Shown: positions 35,075-45,061, counted from the stretch's first letter. The stretch is DNA of 46,294 nt from Bacteroidales bacterium (GCA_015654525.1 JAATGT010000319.1:1-46294); one strand, 5' to 3'. A program made the numbers and translations. Notes: generated by a model not told the origin, from the letters alone.

Positions 35075-35171
35075 GGCGGATTTTATTGAAAATGTAAATA
35101 GAATGTTTAACATTATATTTGCATGTAATAATCAAGAGAAGATAATTGATTATTAAACAATTTGGAAAAAC

Positions 35172-35206
35172 AATTTCACGGGCTTTAATTTAAAACCCGT
35201 GAAATT
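35172..35206 (-). terminator. Hairpin between SusE2 and the T9SS amylase gene
   Basis: AATTTCACGGG pairs with CCCGTGAAATT; on the minus strand TTGTTTTTCC follows. A terminator or attenuator here would make the amylase gene a weaker tail of the susCDE unit. Confidence 0.6.
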
Positions 35207-35273
35207 GAAAAATTAGGATGGTAATGATTTTCCCAAAAGAATTCTGCCCGCTTAAGGACTGAACTCTTTTGAA

Positions 35274-36443
35274 TTATTGTTTAATAAAATAGTAACAATC
35301 GTCTATGTCATTAAAAAGAGCTATATAAGTTCCCGCGGTAATAGGAATGTTTGAACCACCATTAGTACCTAAACCTGTAGGGAAGGTGGTATTGCCCCAA
35401 CTATTAGCCCAATTATCATTATTAAATTTAATGCCGCCTGCCGTAGAAATTGTTACCGTAGCATACCATTGATGATTATTTGTAGCAAGAAATGCTGACA
35501 TTGGGTTAGCTGTCGAATTCCAACTATTAAAATCACCAGACAGAGCCATTGGTGTGTACGATTTTGTCGGTGCAGTTGTTGCTACTATTGAAAGTGTATT
35601 AGAAATAGAGTTCAAGGTAATAGTATAATATCCATCACTAGGAACAAAGAAATTTTGGGAACTTGAACTTTCAAATACAGGAGTCAACCCCCCATCTGAG
35701 CTACCCCATTGCACTGTCCATGTACCCATATTACTGGCTTTGCCACTTACGATTTTGAATCCATTAGCAGATTTAAAGTAACCTGTATAAGTAAAGGCAC
35801 CGTCACCAGCACTACTGTAAGCATTTCATGTTATAACACTCAAAGGGAACATCGAAACACCTATACCTGCAGTTGAATAAGTCCAGTTTCCGTCTCCCAA
35901 ACCGATAATATACCAAAGGTTAGGAGTTACCGATGTGTATGGTTTAAGTGATGCTAATGGATTGATTTTAATCATCTGGGTGTTTGAGTAAAGTGCATGT
36001 GAATTCGCTGAATTAGTACCAATGGTTGCCATTATACGTACATCAAAACTGGTTTTGATGCCAATCGTTGCATTTAGCCCGGTAGTATCAGTTATTAAAT
36101 TATATAACTGTGCAACAGTTACGGGCAACGAGTCTTTAGTTGAACTGGTAATTGTTTGAGCATTCGCAAAATTATTTCCGGTTTTATCGATCTGTAAGCT
36201 ATAAGTAACGGTGGTACTTACGCCATAATCTGCTTTGGTACCAATGAATGTTTCAGCCACTCCTGTGCTATCCAAACTCAAAACATAAGCGGTGGAGTCT
36301 GCTTTATAGGCAGTGGTTGTCATGCTGGGGGTACTTAGAACAGGTGCAGTAGGATTTGCTGAAACCATTAATTTGGTGTCGTCGGCACATGCTGCTAATA
36401 AAAGCCCAGCTAAGAGCGGAATAAATATTTTTATATTTTTCAT
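35274..36443 (-). pseudogene. SusE/SusF-type lipoprotein interrupted by an in-frame TGA
   Basis: The frame opens at 36443 with a lipoprotein signal (LLLAAC, Cys19) and a SusE Ig domain, runs to PLSVIT and meets TGA at 35826-35828. The same frame continues without any further stop for 184 codons, giving NAYSSAGDGAFTYTGYFKSA, NGFKIVSGKASNMGTWTVQW and a second SusE/F module ending DIDDCYYFIKQ at 35274. The distance between the two open parts is a multiple of three, so this is one point change, not a frameshift. GGA (Gly) to TGA would explain it. The shortened product would be 205 residues and would lack both starch-binding modules' key parts. Other genes in the window use TGA as a real stop, so recoding is unlikely. 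A sequencing error cannot be excluded. Confidence 0.85.
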
Positions 36444-36506
36444 ATGATTATTTCTAATTTGTTATTTAACTGCCTGATAATTTCTTATCAAGCAGCTTTT
36501 ATAAAA

Positions 36507-38126
36507 TTAATATCCTGTATTTTGTTTTAAATTAGGATTCGCACTTAGTTCTGTAGAAGGTAGCGGATAAACGTTCAGATGGCTATCAACACCTTGACCT
36601 CCTTTGAGTCCACCTTTCCATTGCCATAGATAATCACTAGATGTAAATTTACCAAAACGGACTAAATCAGTTCTACGAACAGCTTCCCAAAAAAGTTCGC
36701 GACCGCGTTCTTCCAAAATAAACGAAAGAGTTAACTCAGAAGAGCTGATTTCTCCATTCCCAAGTGGATAGGCACGATCTCTTAGTGCATTTATGTAACT
36801 TAAAGCGGTTGTAATATCACCACTTGTGCCTCCGCGAAGAACTGCTTCTGCATACATTAGGTAAATATCAGCTAAGCGGAACACGGGAAAGTCTGTATTT
36901 GCAAAAGATGTTGTAGACGCAACTCCATTGCTATCATATTCTCTGTATTTCAAAACTTGAACTCCTTCTTTAAATCCACCACTGCTAATATCATCAATGC
37001 TTTTGTGATTAAATCCGGTATAAAGTATTGAGTAACGCTCATCGTCTGTGGATGTGAATTTAGATAAAAAATCCTGTGTTGCTCTGTTTCCACCCCATGA
37101 TCCATGTACTTTCGTAATTGCTTGTAAATCGCTGTTTACAGCAGCACACTCAAGGAACATCATTCCTCCCCAAGTTGTTAGCTTTACACCGTCGTATACA
37201 ATTGCGTAAATTATTTCTTTTGAATTGTAGTTGTCTGTCAAAAATAAATTTTGGTACGTGGATTCTAGTGTATATCCGGCAGCAATAACTTTCTTACAAT
37301 TATCAATACAAGATGTGTAATACTGTGTAGAGCCTGAAGTTCCCAGATAAGTATCGGCATTTAAATATAGTCGCGCCAGTAAAGACCAAGCAGCAGCCTT
37401 ATTAGCATGTCCATAAGTATTTCCAAAACCGACAGTTGCATTGAGCATGCTGGTTTGACAATCATTAAGTTCACTTACGATATAGTCGAAAATTTCTTGT
37501 GACGTAGCATATGGAGGTAAATTGGTAGTTCCTAAACTAGAGTTATCATTTACCATTGGACCATTCCGAAATAAATCCAGCACATTAGAATAAGCCAGAG
37601 CACGTAAGAAACGGGCTTCTCCTCTAAAAACTGCAATAGAATCTTTTAAAGAAGAGGATACTCCTCGTGCTGATAATTTAGCATCGGTTGTTTCTTGTAA
37701 GAATGCTGTTGCAATCGTGATTTGATAATACAATCGAGAATAGAAGCCATTGATAAACACATCGGATGGTGTCCAAACCATATTATGAAAATTTTTAATT
37801 GTTCCGTCATCCCAACAGCACATGGCTTCTTCTGTCGGTAATTCTTGTAAATTCCAGTAAGGACGCAAGTAACCCGCCTGACTACCACCATCATATCCAG
37901 ATATGTCTACATCTGCTTCGGCGCCTTTTATGCCACCAGTTGAAAACCCTGCATAAATTTTAGCTAAATACTCAGTGTAGGGTAATGAGGTATTCGTAAG
38001 TGTTATATCAGAAGTGGTCACCGATGTATCAAGTGGCGATACATTTAAGTCATTAACGCATGAGCTTAGTAGTAACGTAGTAACTATTGCAATGCTGCTC
38101 TTAATTAGATATTTTATTTTTTTCAT
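36507..38126 (-). CDS. SusD-family outer-membrane glycan-binding lipoprotein
   Basis: 539 residues with a lipoprotein signal (LLLSSC, Cys23). SusD features are clear: FRGEARFLRALAYSNVLDLF, KAAAWSLLARLYLNADTYLG, YLMYAEAVLRGGTSGDI, ILEERGRELFWEAVRRTDLV, and the ending NVYPLPSTELSANPNLKQNTGY-like. It closes the barrel of the SusC protein encoded 11 bases upstream. It shares with the first SusD only the general family pattern, so the two loci are not recent duplicates. Confidence 0.95.
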   Translation of the reverse strand: MKKIKYLIKSSIAIVTTLLLSSCVNDLNVSPLDTSVTTSDITLTNTSLPYTEYLAKIYAGFSTGGIKGAEADVDISGYDGGSQAGYLRPYWNLQELPTEEAMCCWDDGTIKNFHNMVWTPSDVFINGFYSRLYYQITIATAFLQETTDAKLSARGVSSSLKDSIAVFRGEARFLRALAYSNVLDLFRNGPMVNDNSSLGTTNLPPYATSQEIFDYIVSELNDCQTSMLNATVGFGNTYGHANKAAAWSLLARLYLNADTYLGTSGSTQYYTSCIDNCKKVIAAGYTLESTYQNLFLTDNYNSKEIIYAIVYDGVKLTTWGGMMFLECAAVNSDLQAITKVHGSWGGNRATQDFLSKFTSTDDERYSILYTGFNHKSIDDISSGGFKEGVQVLKYREYDSNGVASTTSFANTDFPVFRLADIYLMYAEAVLRGGTSGDITTALSYINALRDRAYPLGNGEISSSELTLSFILEERGRELFWEAVRRTDLVRFGKFTSSDYLWQWKGGLKGGQGVDSHLNVYPLPSTELSANPNLKQNTGY

Positions 38127-38137
38127 TGTAGATAGTA

Positions 38138-41098
38138 TTAAAAGTTAAACCTTAAACCAAGAATATAGATTTGTGGACGTGGATAAACATTGTTATCAAT
38201 TCCTCCGTCAACCTCAGGGTCAAGTCCTTTGTATTTCGTAATTACAAAAGGGTTTTGCACCGTTCCATAGAGTGATGCTTTTAAATGATTATTCAAAAAA
38301 TTATTGAAAGTATAGCCCAATGAAATATTATCCATCCGCACGAATGAAGCATTTTGAATGTAATAATCAGATAAGTATTGTGCTGTACTGAAATTAGTAG
38401 TCAAACCTGATGATACTATATTCTTTAAAAATCCAGAAGAATCGTAAGTGTTTGATTTAGACTCTAAGCGCGATTGAACATTGTTGTAATTATAGTTTCC
38501 AATACTGGCACGTAAAGCAAAATTCAAAAACCAATTTTTATAATTCATACGAGACGAAAGCCCCATAGTTACATCAGGTGCTGCCGAGTGAGAACTGATA
38601 TATAAGCTATTATTATTAGCATAAGAACCTTCTATCGGTTTTCCACTTGCATCATAAACCTGTTTGTATACATAATAAGAATTAATGGGGTATCCCACTT
38701 GAGTGATACAGATTGTATTACCTGTACCACCACTTATACTTGTACCTGTCACACCGGTTGAACTGCCTCCGCGATTTAATTTAGTTACTTTATTTTCATT
38801 ATGACTCACATTGTAACTCAAATCCCATGTGAAATCTTTTGTTTCAATTGCTCTTCCGCTTAAGCTAAACTCAATCCCCTTGTTTTCAAGACTACCAATG
38901 TTTGATAATAATTTGTTTGTAAAGTTTGTACCTGCTGCAATGGTAACGTAATTCAACAAATCATTTGTGATACGTTTGTAAACATCAACGCTTCCTGTAA
39001 TCCGGTTATTGAATAACCCAAAATCAATTCCTAGATTATAGGTCGTGGTTGTTTCCCATTTTAATGTCGAATTATATGCATCGGGACGTAAAAGATTATA
39101 ATAATTACCACCAAATTGATACATAGCATCGGTTGCAGTGCTTGTGGTATAAGTTGAAATATACGGATAATAACTATCACTTACACTTTGCTGACCAGTT
39201 AATCCATAACCCAAGCGAAGTTTTAAATCACTTAGCCACTTGACATCTTGCAAGAAAGACTCTTCTTTTAATTTCCATGCTAAAGCTGCTGATGGAAAGA
39301 GTCCCCAACGATTTGATGGACCAAAGCGTGAAGTTCCATCATCACGCAATGTAAATGTAGCCAAATATTTATCAAGCAATGTATAATTTAAACGTCCGTA
39401 GAAAGATACAAGATAGTATTCTGAAGGATAATCTTTTCGAGCAATATCATTCTGATGATTTGTATCGAAGGTGCTTGAAGACCAGCTTGTTTTGTAAAAG
39501 TGTTGCCAAGAATAACCGGTCATAGCATCAATTTTATGAATACCAAACGTCTTATTATAGTTTAGATAAAAATCCAACAAGGCGTTACTCTTAAATTGAT
39601 AATAAGGAGAATATTGTGCAGACCCAGACTTGTCATTTCCCCATACGTACGAGATTGGTGAATTGGCTGCAATTGTAACAGATCCGTTCGATTTTGAAAC
39701 ATCATACGACAAATTCAAATTTGCATGTAGATCTGGTAACCAGTGTAACTTGTAATCGAAGAGGACTCCACCAGTACTTTGATAAACAGTCGAAACATCT
39801 TTCTTTTGGGTTAAAACTGATACTGGATTTGCTGTGCCTAATGAAAGAGGTTTTCCATCGCTTCCGAGCCACATTGTGTAACCATTTCCATAAGTTGAAT
39901 TAGCAGAATTAACTGATTGAGTAGGGTCATATTCCAATGCTGCACCAATGGCACCTGTATCAGCAAAACGATTAGTTATATAAGCACCTTTTGCATTCGC
40001 ATTTATTTTTAAATGATCCTCGAATAATGAAGGAGTTAAATTTATTGATGCAGTTGTTCGTGAATAATTTGAGGTTTTTAATACGCCATCTTGATTGGTA
40101 TAACCTACGGAAACACGGTATGGCAATATGCCTGTAGCACCTGATACACTAATGTTATGATCTTGTCCAATAGCCGTTTGATAGATTTGTTTTTGCCAAT
40201 CAGTTGAAGAGTTCCCTAATAGTGCAGCTTGGGTAGAAGTAGTTCCATAATAGCTTTTGACAAATGTCTTATATTCATCCGCCGACAAGACATTTATTTG
40301 TTTAGATATAGAACTTACCGAAGCGCTCCCATCATATGAAACAGAGAATTTTTGTTTCAACGACCCTTTTTTAGTGGTAATAATGATTACTCCATTTGAG
40401 GCGCGTGAACCATAAATAGCAGTTGCAGATGCATCCTTTAATACAGTGAATGTTTCAATATCCTGTGGATTTATTGATGAAAGGGGATTTGCAACACCAC
40501 TTATAGTTTCAGAAGAAAGTGGTACATTATCAATTATGATTAGGGGGTCATTACTTGCGTTTAAAGAAGAACCACCACGAATGCGGATTGTGGCACCGGC
40601 ACCAGGAGCACCGCCAGATGTAGTGACGTTAACACCTGCAATTTTACCTCCTATCATGTCGGTCATTGACGTTGCTAACCCTTTCGGCATTTTTTCGGCA
40701 CTGATAGCAACAACAGAGCCTGTGGCATCGTTTTTCTTTACGGAACCATATCCAATTGCTACTACTTCACCTAAAGCAACAACATCTTCATTTAATAAAA
40801 TAGTAAGACTGGTTTTTCCTGCAACAGGAACTTCGACTGTTCGATAGCCAATGTATTTGACTACCAAAGTCGCATTTGAGGAGGTTGAGATGGTAAATGC
40901 TCCCTCCAGATCAGAGATAATACCTTTATTGGTACCTTTTTCAAGAATACTTGCACCGAGGATTGGTTCTCCGGTTTTAGCATCTTTCACAACTCCAGAA
41001 ACTGTTGTATGTTGTGCATTGGCAGCGACGCCAAAAACAAACAACGCTAATACAGCTACAAATGAGCGTAATTTGAGCTTAAAGTGATTGTACTTCAT
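38138..41098 (-). CDS. SusC-family TonB-dependent receptor
   Basis: 986 residues: signal peptide (1-28, ending AANAQ), carboxypeptidase-regulatory-like domain (TTVSGVVKDAKTGEPILGAS to YIGYRTVEVP), plug (LGEVVAIGYGSVKKNDATGS; ATIRIRGGSSLNASNDPLII; LKDASATAIYGSRASNGVII) and barrel ending IYILGLRFNF, with the aromatic last residue usual for outer-membrane barrels. It imports maltooligosaccharides or starch fragments with the SusD lid. The promoter at 41233-41263 lies 30-35 bases from a perfect palindrome that also serves the divergent lacI gene. Confidence 0.95.
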   Translation of the reverse strand: MKYNHFKLKLRSFVAVLALFVFGVAANAQHTTVSGVVKDAKTGEPILGASILEKGTNKGIISDLEGAFTISTSSNATLVVKYIGYRTVEVPVAGKTSLTILLNEDVVALGEVVAIGYGSVKKNDATGSVVAISAEKMPKGLATSMTDMIGGKIAGVNVTTSGGAPGAGATIRIRGGSSLNASNDPLIIIDNVPLSSETISGVANPLSSINPQDIETFTVLKDASATAIYGSRASNGVIIITTKKGSLKQKFSVSYDGSASVSSISKQINVLSADEYKTFVKSYYGTTSTQAALLGNSSTDWQKQIYQTAIGQDHNISVSGATGILPYRVSVGYTNQDGVLKTSNYSRTTASINLTPSLFEDHLKINANAKGAYITNRFADTGAIGAALEYDPTQSVNSANSTYGNGYTMWLGSDGKPLSLGTANPVSVLTQKKDVSTVYQSTGGVLFDYKLHWLPDLHANLNLSYDVSKSNGSVTIAANSPISYVWGNDKSGSAQYSPYYQFKSNALLDFYLNYNKTFGIHKIDAMTGYSWQHFYKTSWSSSTFDTNHQNDIARKDYPSEYYLVSFYGRLNYTLLDKYLATFTLRDDGTSRFGPSNRWGLFPSAALAWKLKEESFLQDVKWLSDLKLRLGYGLTGQQSVSDSYYPYISTYTTSTATDAMYQFGGNYYNLLRPDAYNSTLKWETTTTYNLGIDFGLFNNRITGSVDVYKRITNDLLNYVTIAAGTNFTNKLLSNIGSLENKGIEFSLSGRAIETKDFTWDLSYNVSHNENKVTKLNRGGSSTGVTGTSISGGTGNTICITQVGYPINSYYVYKQVYDASGKPIEGSYANNNSLYISSHSAAPDVTMGLSSRMNYKNWFLNFALRASIGNYNYNNVQSRLESKSNTYDSSGFLKNIVSSGLTTNFSTAQYLSDYYIQNASFVRMDNISLGYTFNNFLNNHLKASLYGTVQNPFVITKYKGLDPEVDGGIDNNVYPRPQIYILGLRFNF

Positions 41099-41232
41099 GC
41101 ATTAATTTTTTTTAAGGTTGAACTTGTTGTTATTGTTTAAAGACGAATAACTTATTCATAAGTTTAACGATTATAAGCTTTAATTGTTCGTTATTGAAAT
41201 TAGGAAACAGTTATTGATCATTTTTATGATGG

Positions 41233-41263
41233 CAAAAATAGAGGATAACTAATTATTTGCAAT
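41233..41263 (-). promoter_or_regulatory. Promoter of the second susCD operon
   Basis: On the minus strand ATTG, a 19-base spacer and TATTTTTG (exact -7 element). Transcription would start near 41225 and leave a leader of about 125 bases before susC. Confidence 0.55.
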
Positions 41264-41295
41264 CTCTATTTTCTGATTATAAATCGAAAATTCAA

Positions 41296-41309
41296 CGCAA
41301 ACGTTTGCG
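41296..41309. promoter_or_regulatory. Probable LacI-family operator
   Basis: CGCAAACGTTTGCG is a perfect 14-bp palindrome with the central CG of LacI/GalR-type operators. It lies about 33 bases upstream of the susC promoter and about 30 bases upstream of the lacI promoter, midway between them, and is the only such site seen in the window. A site upstream of -33 fits an activator role at least as well as repression. Confidence 0.75.
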
Positions 41310-41338
41310 GCTGGTATATTTATTTTTCTAAGAAAAAG

Positions 41339-41369
41339 TTTTTTATTCGGATAATCTATTCTACTTTTG
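41339..41369 (+). promoter_or_regulatory. Promoter of the lacI-MFS-GH65 operon
   Basis: TTTT, a 19-base spacer and TACTTTTG (exact -7 element). The lacI start codon is 123 bases downstream. The 394-base gap between susC and lacI holds both promoters, the operator and no gene. Confidence 0.5.
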
Positions 41370-41492
41370 TATTATCTTTTATTCTGATATTTTTATTTGC
41401 ATAATAATTCAGATCCTGTAGTTATGTAATTGCTAAGATAATCAGACTTATACCTAGATCTGTAATCCTATTTTGACTGCAAAAATAATTGT

Positions 41493-42503
41493 ATGAAAAA
41501 AACACAAATCACAATTAAAGATATTGCCAGGGAACTCAATATATCTCCTTCAACTGTTTCGCGGGCTTTAAAGAACCATCCTGATATTAGCCAAGCAACT
41601 AAAGACAGTGTAAACAAGTATGCGAAAGATTTCAACTACAAACCTAATAGCCTGGCATTGAGTCTTCGGATGAGTCGAAATAATACCATTGGCATCATTG
41701 TTCCTGAAATAATTCATTACTTCTTTTCGTCTATTCTTTCCGGTATTGAGCAAGTTGCTAATCAGGAAGGGTTCAACGTAATTATCTCCCAATCTAATGA
41801 AGACTATGAAACGGAAGTTAGGAATACTCAGGCACTGATTGCCACACGTGTTTCCGGAGTTCTGGCAAGCCTATCCAAACACACTACGAATTACGATCAT
41901 TTTCAGGAAATTATTGATAGTGACATCCCTCTCGTTTTTTTTGATCGGATTTGTATCGGTATCAATACTGACCGGGTAGTGGTAGACGATTATTCCGGGG
42001 CATTTGCTGCAGTGGAATATCTGATCCAAACGGGGTGTAAACGAATTGCCTTTTATAGCTCACCATTACATTTGGAAATTTCTAAGAATCGTAAAAATGG
42101 TTATCTGGATGCTCTTCGGAAATATGCTTTGCCTGTGGATGAGTCCTTAATTTATGTATGCGACACACGCGAAGAAGCCATTATTATTACCCCTGAAATA
42201 TTAGATCAACCTAACCGCCCTGATGGTTTTTTTGCTATCAACGACCATTGTGCGGCAGGCATCATGTATGCCGTGAAGTCTGCAAAACTACGGATTCCGG
42301 AAGATGTTGCCATATTTGGATTCTCGGATGGGGAATTGGCAAAGGCTTGTGATCCAATGCTTAGTACAGTAGAGCAACATGGCTACGAAATGGGTAAAAA
42401 TGCTGCTGCTTTATTGCTTGATAAAATAAATGGGAAAACACACGGACAGTATACGAATAAAATAGTGAGAACAAATCTAATAATCAGGGGGACTACTAAA
42501 TAG
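41493..42503 (+). CDS. LacI-family transcriptional regulator (maltose/starch type)
   Basis: 336 residues. The N-terminal LacI helix-turn-helix is ITIKDIARELNISPSTVSRA followed by the hinge YKPNSLALSLR. A periplasmic-binding-protein-like effector domain fills residues 60-336 (NTIGIIVPEIIHYFFSSILS, VPLVFFDR-like IPLVFFDRI, GFFAINDHCAAGIMYA, VAIFGFSDGELAKACDPMLS). It probably binds maltose or glucose and controls the divergent susCD operon and its own operon through the palindrome at 41296. The downstream transporter and phosphorylase genes follow within 10 and 44 bases. This differs from locus 1, whose regulator is of the SusR type. Confidence 0.93.
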   Translation: MKKTQITIKDIARELNISPSTVSRALKNHPDISQATKDSVNKYAKDFNYKPNSLALSLRMSRNNTIGIIVPEIIHYFFSSILSGIEQVANQEGFNVIISQSNEDYETEVRNTQALIATRVSGVLASLSKHTTNYDHFQEIIDSDIPLVFFDRICIGINTDRVVVDDYSGAFAAVEYLIQTGCKRIAFYSSPLHLEISKNRKNGYLDALRKYALPVDESLIYVCDTREEAIIITPEILDQPNRPDGFFAINDHCAAGIMYAVKSAKLRIPEDVAIFGFSDGELAKACDPMLSTVEQHGYEMGKNAAALLLDKINGKTHGQYTNKIVRTNLIIRGTTK

Positions 42504-42513
42504 TTTTTTTATT

Positions 42514-43881
42514 ATGAATTCAAAGATCCAAAGGCGAGGTATTAAACCTAAATTCTCTTTTTCCCAAATTTTGTCGTTGAGCATGGGTTTTATGGGAATA
42601 CAATTCGGATATGCATTGCAAAATGCAAATGCGAGCCGTATTCTTCAAACTTTTGGTGCTAATATAGAACAACTTTCGTGGTTTTGGTTGGCGGCGCCTA
42701 TAACGGGTATGATTATTCAGCCCATTATTGGTCATTACTCCGATCATACCTGGACTCGCTTTGGCCGTCGTCGACCTTATTTTCTGGCAGGTGCCATATT
42801 AGCTTCCATAGCACTTGTGTTGATGCCTAATGCCGGTGTTTTTGCCAGTGTTTTGCCGGCTATGTTTATCGGTGCCGGTTTTTTGATGATTATGGATGCT
42901 TCTTTCAATGTGGCCATGGAGCCTTTCCGGGCTTTGGTGGCTGATATGCTTCCGGTTGATCAGAGTACGTTGGGTTTTTCCATCCAAACATTTTTGATCG
43001 GGATAGGTGCTGTTATGGGTTCATGGTTGCCTTATGTGTTAGCCGAATGGTTTGGTATTTCAAAAGCGGCTCTCCATGGTGGAATTCCTGATAATGTGGT
43101 GTTTTCGTTTTATATAGGGGCGGCAGTCATGATTGCGACAATACTTTGGACGGTTTTTACGACAAAAGAATATTCCCCGGAAGAAATGGCCTCATTCAGT
43201 CCGAATGCAGAGCCTGCGGAAAAAGAAATAATTCGCTTTTCAGATATTTTCAGGGATATTATGGCTATGCCTAAAACCATGAAACAACTGGGATTAGTAC
43301 AATTTTTTACATGGATTGCCTTGTTTGGCATGTGGGTATTTACGACCCCGGCAGTGGCACAGCATGTTTACGGACTGGCAGTGACTGACGTAAAATCGCC
43401 GCTTTATCAGGATGCCGGAAACTGGGTGGGCATTATCTTTGGGGTGTATAATGCGGTGGCCATGGTTTATGCCTTGTTTTTGCCAACGGTAGCTCACTTT
43501 GTTGGTCGTAAGCTGACACATTGTTTATCACTAACCGCCGGTTCGGTTGGGCTGTTGTCGATTTATTTTGTATCAAATCCAACTACTTTAATCTTTTCGA
43601 TGATAGGAGTCGGGATGGCTTGGGGAAGTATTCTTTCGATGCCTTATGCTATTTTAGCTCCAGCCCTTCCCGTTCGCAAGATGGGAATTTACATGGGAAT
43701 TTTTAATATATTTATAACCATGCCGCAGATTGTAAATGGCTTGTTTGGCGGAATGATTGTCAAGCGTTTGTTTGGCTCACAGGCTATTTATGCATTGATA
43801 ATGTCCGGATGTTTTTTATTGATTGCTGCTATCTGCATTTTGTGGGTCGATGATAAACAAAACTCAAAATCAGCAATATAA
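42514..43881 (+). CDS. MFS (SLC45/GPH-type) maltose transporter
   Basis: 455 residues with about 12 membrane helices. GIQFGYALQNANASRILQTF, the IQPIIGHYSDHTWTRFGRRR loop and MDASFNVAMEPFRALVADML are hallmarks of the sugar/cation symporters related to SUT/SLC45. It should move maltose from the periplasm to the cytoplasm with a proton. It starts 11 bases after lacI. In other Bacteroidetes the same three genes (LacI, this transporter, GH65 phosphorylase) form a maltose operon; that is known of the family and the order here agrees. The gene is intact. Confidence 0.9.
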   Translation: MNSKIQRRGIKPKFSFSQILSLSMGFMGIQFGYALQNANASRILQTFGANIEQLSWFWLAAPITGMIIQPIIGHYSDHTWTRFGRRRPYFLAGAILASIALVLMPNAGVFASVLPAMFIGAGFLMIMDASFNVAMEPFRALVADMLPVDQSTLGFSIQTFLIGIGAVMGSWLPYVLAEWFGISKAALHGGIPDNVVFSFYIGAAVMIATILWTVFTTKEYSPEEMASFSPNAEPAEKEIIRFSDIFRDIMAMPKTMKQLGLVQFFTWIALFGMWVFTTPAVAQHVYGLAVTDVKSPLYQDAGNWVGIIFGVYNAVAMVYALFLPTVAHFVGRKLTHCLSLTAGSVGLLSIYFVSNPTTLIFSMIGVGMAWGSILSMPYAILAPALPVRKMGIYMGIFNIFITMPQIVNGLFGGMIVKRLFGSQAIYALIMSGCFLLIAAICILWVDDKQNSKSAI

Positions 43882-43925
43882 ATTTAATTCGGTTTAAATT
43901 AGTTATTAACTTTATAGCTTAGAAT

Positions 43926-44915
43926 ATGAATAAATATTGGCAACCCGATCCCTGGTGTATTATTGAAGAGAGTTTTAATCCGGATGATCAGCTTGAATCT
44001 GAGAGTGTATTTGCTCTTGCTAACGGGCACATTGGTCAGCGTGGAAGTTTTGAAGAATATTATTCGCGTCAGCCAGGGCCGGGTTCTTATATTTCAGGTG
44101 TGTGTTATCAGGAGTCTGATGACTCTCTGGTTAAACAGTTGGATGTCCCGAATTGGAACGGCATTATTGTTAGGCTAAACGATGAAATGTTGGACTTGGC
44201 AACATGGGATGTTGAAAACTTTAGACGGGTTTTGAATATGCGTGAAGGTTTTTTAGAACGAACTTTTGATGCAACATCTCCCAAAGGTCGCCAAATTCAG
44301 GTATCCGTAAAGCAATTTTTAAGTATGGCCGAAAAGGAAGTGGGAGCTTTTAGTTATTCGGTCAAGTCGCTTAATTTCGAAGGGCGTGTTTCATTTACAC
44401 CAATAATTGATGCAAACATTACGGATCGGTATTCTAGCGATAATGAACAACTTTGGAATATGTTGCAAGTGAAAACGCAACAGGAAGTATCGCATCTGTG
44501 GGCACATGCTCGCAGAATGAATTATCTCTTTTGTGGTGCACTTACCTACGTTTTATATAAAAATAATGAGCAATTGCGGGTAAACCCTACTAAAATAGAA
44601 AAGGAAAGAGTTGCTGGGTTTTGGGTGGGTACCGATGTAAAATCCGGTGATACGGTTTGCCTGAATAAATATGTGGCAATTATCGATTCGCTGAGTCATT
44701 CCAATGATGATTTGACCGACTATGCTTGCAGTGTAGCCATTAATGCAAAGAAAAAGGGATGGAATAAGTTGTTGGAAGAAAATTCCTTAGCTTGGGCCGG
44801 AGTTTGGGCGCAGTGCGACGGTGCAATTGATGGTTCTGATACGGATGTTGAAGCTCAACAAAAGAAACTATATTTATACTTCAGGAAAATTACCCGGCTG
44901 GATTGCGATAAGTAG
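43926..44915 (+). pseudogene. GH65 maltose phosphorylase, N-terminal domain only
   Basis: 329 residues. The start MNKYWQPDPWCIIEESFNPD and the N-terminal beta-sandwich (FALANGHIGQRGSFEEYYS, EGFLERTFDATSPKGRQIQV, AWAGVWAQCDGAIDGSDTDV) match GH65 maltose/kojibiose phosphorylases. Complete enzymes have about 750-780 residues. Homology ends at VEAQQ; the last residues (KKLYLYFRKITRLDCDK) are not GH65-like. The whole (alpha/alpha)6 catalytic domain, with the acid Glu and the phosphate site, is missing. No further GH65 sequence follows before the next promoter at 44960, so this looks like a deletion or a bad join at about 44863, not a single frameshift. The product would be inactive. Confidence 0.85.
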
Positions 44916-44959
44916 GGCTGGATAAAAAGTAAGATATACATTTATACAGCTGTTTCTGA

Positions 44960-44990
44960 TTTCTAGAATCAATATTTAATCCTAACTTTG
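44960..44990 (+). promoter_or_regulatory. Promoter of the DMP19-type gene
   Basis: TTTC, a 19-base spacer and TAACTTTG (exact -7 element), 71 bases before the ATG. It shows that the next gene is a separate unit from the truncated GH65 gene. Confidence 0.55.
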
Positions 44991-45061
44991 TGCTGTCAAT
45001 CACGAAAAATAAAGAATAGCCATTGACGTTTTAATGTTTGAATAATTCAATAGTAATATTT

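Noticed and set aside
35826-35828. Reassigned TGA codon (for example glycine) or selenocysteine
   Set aside because: Other genes here end in TGA, such as the SusR-like gene (8542) and the MBL gene (27421), and no SECIS-like need or other in-frame TGA was found.
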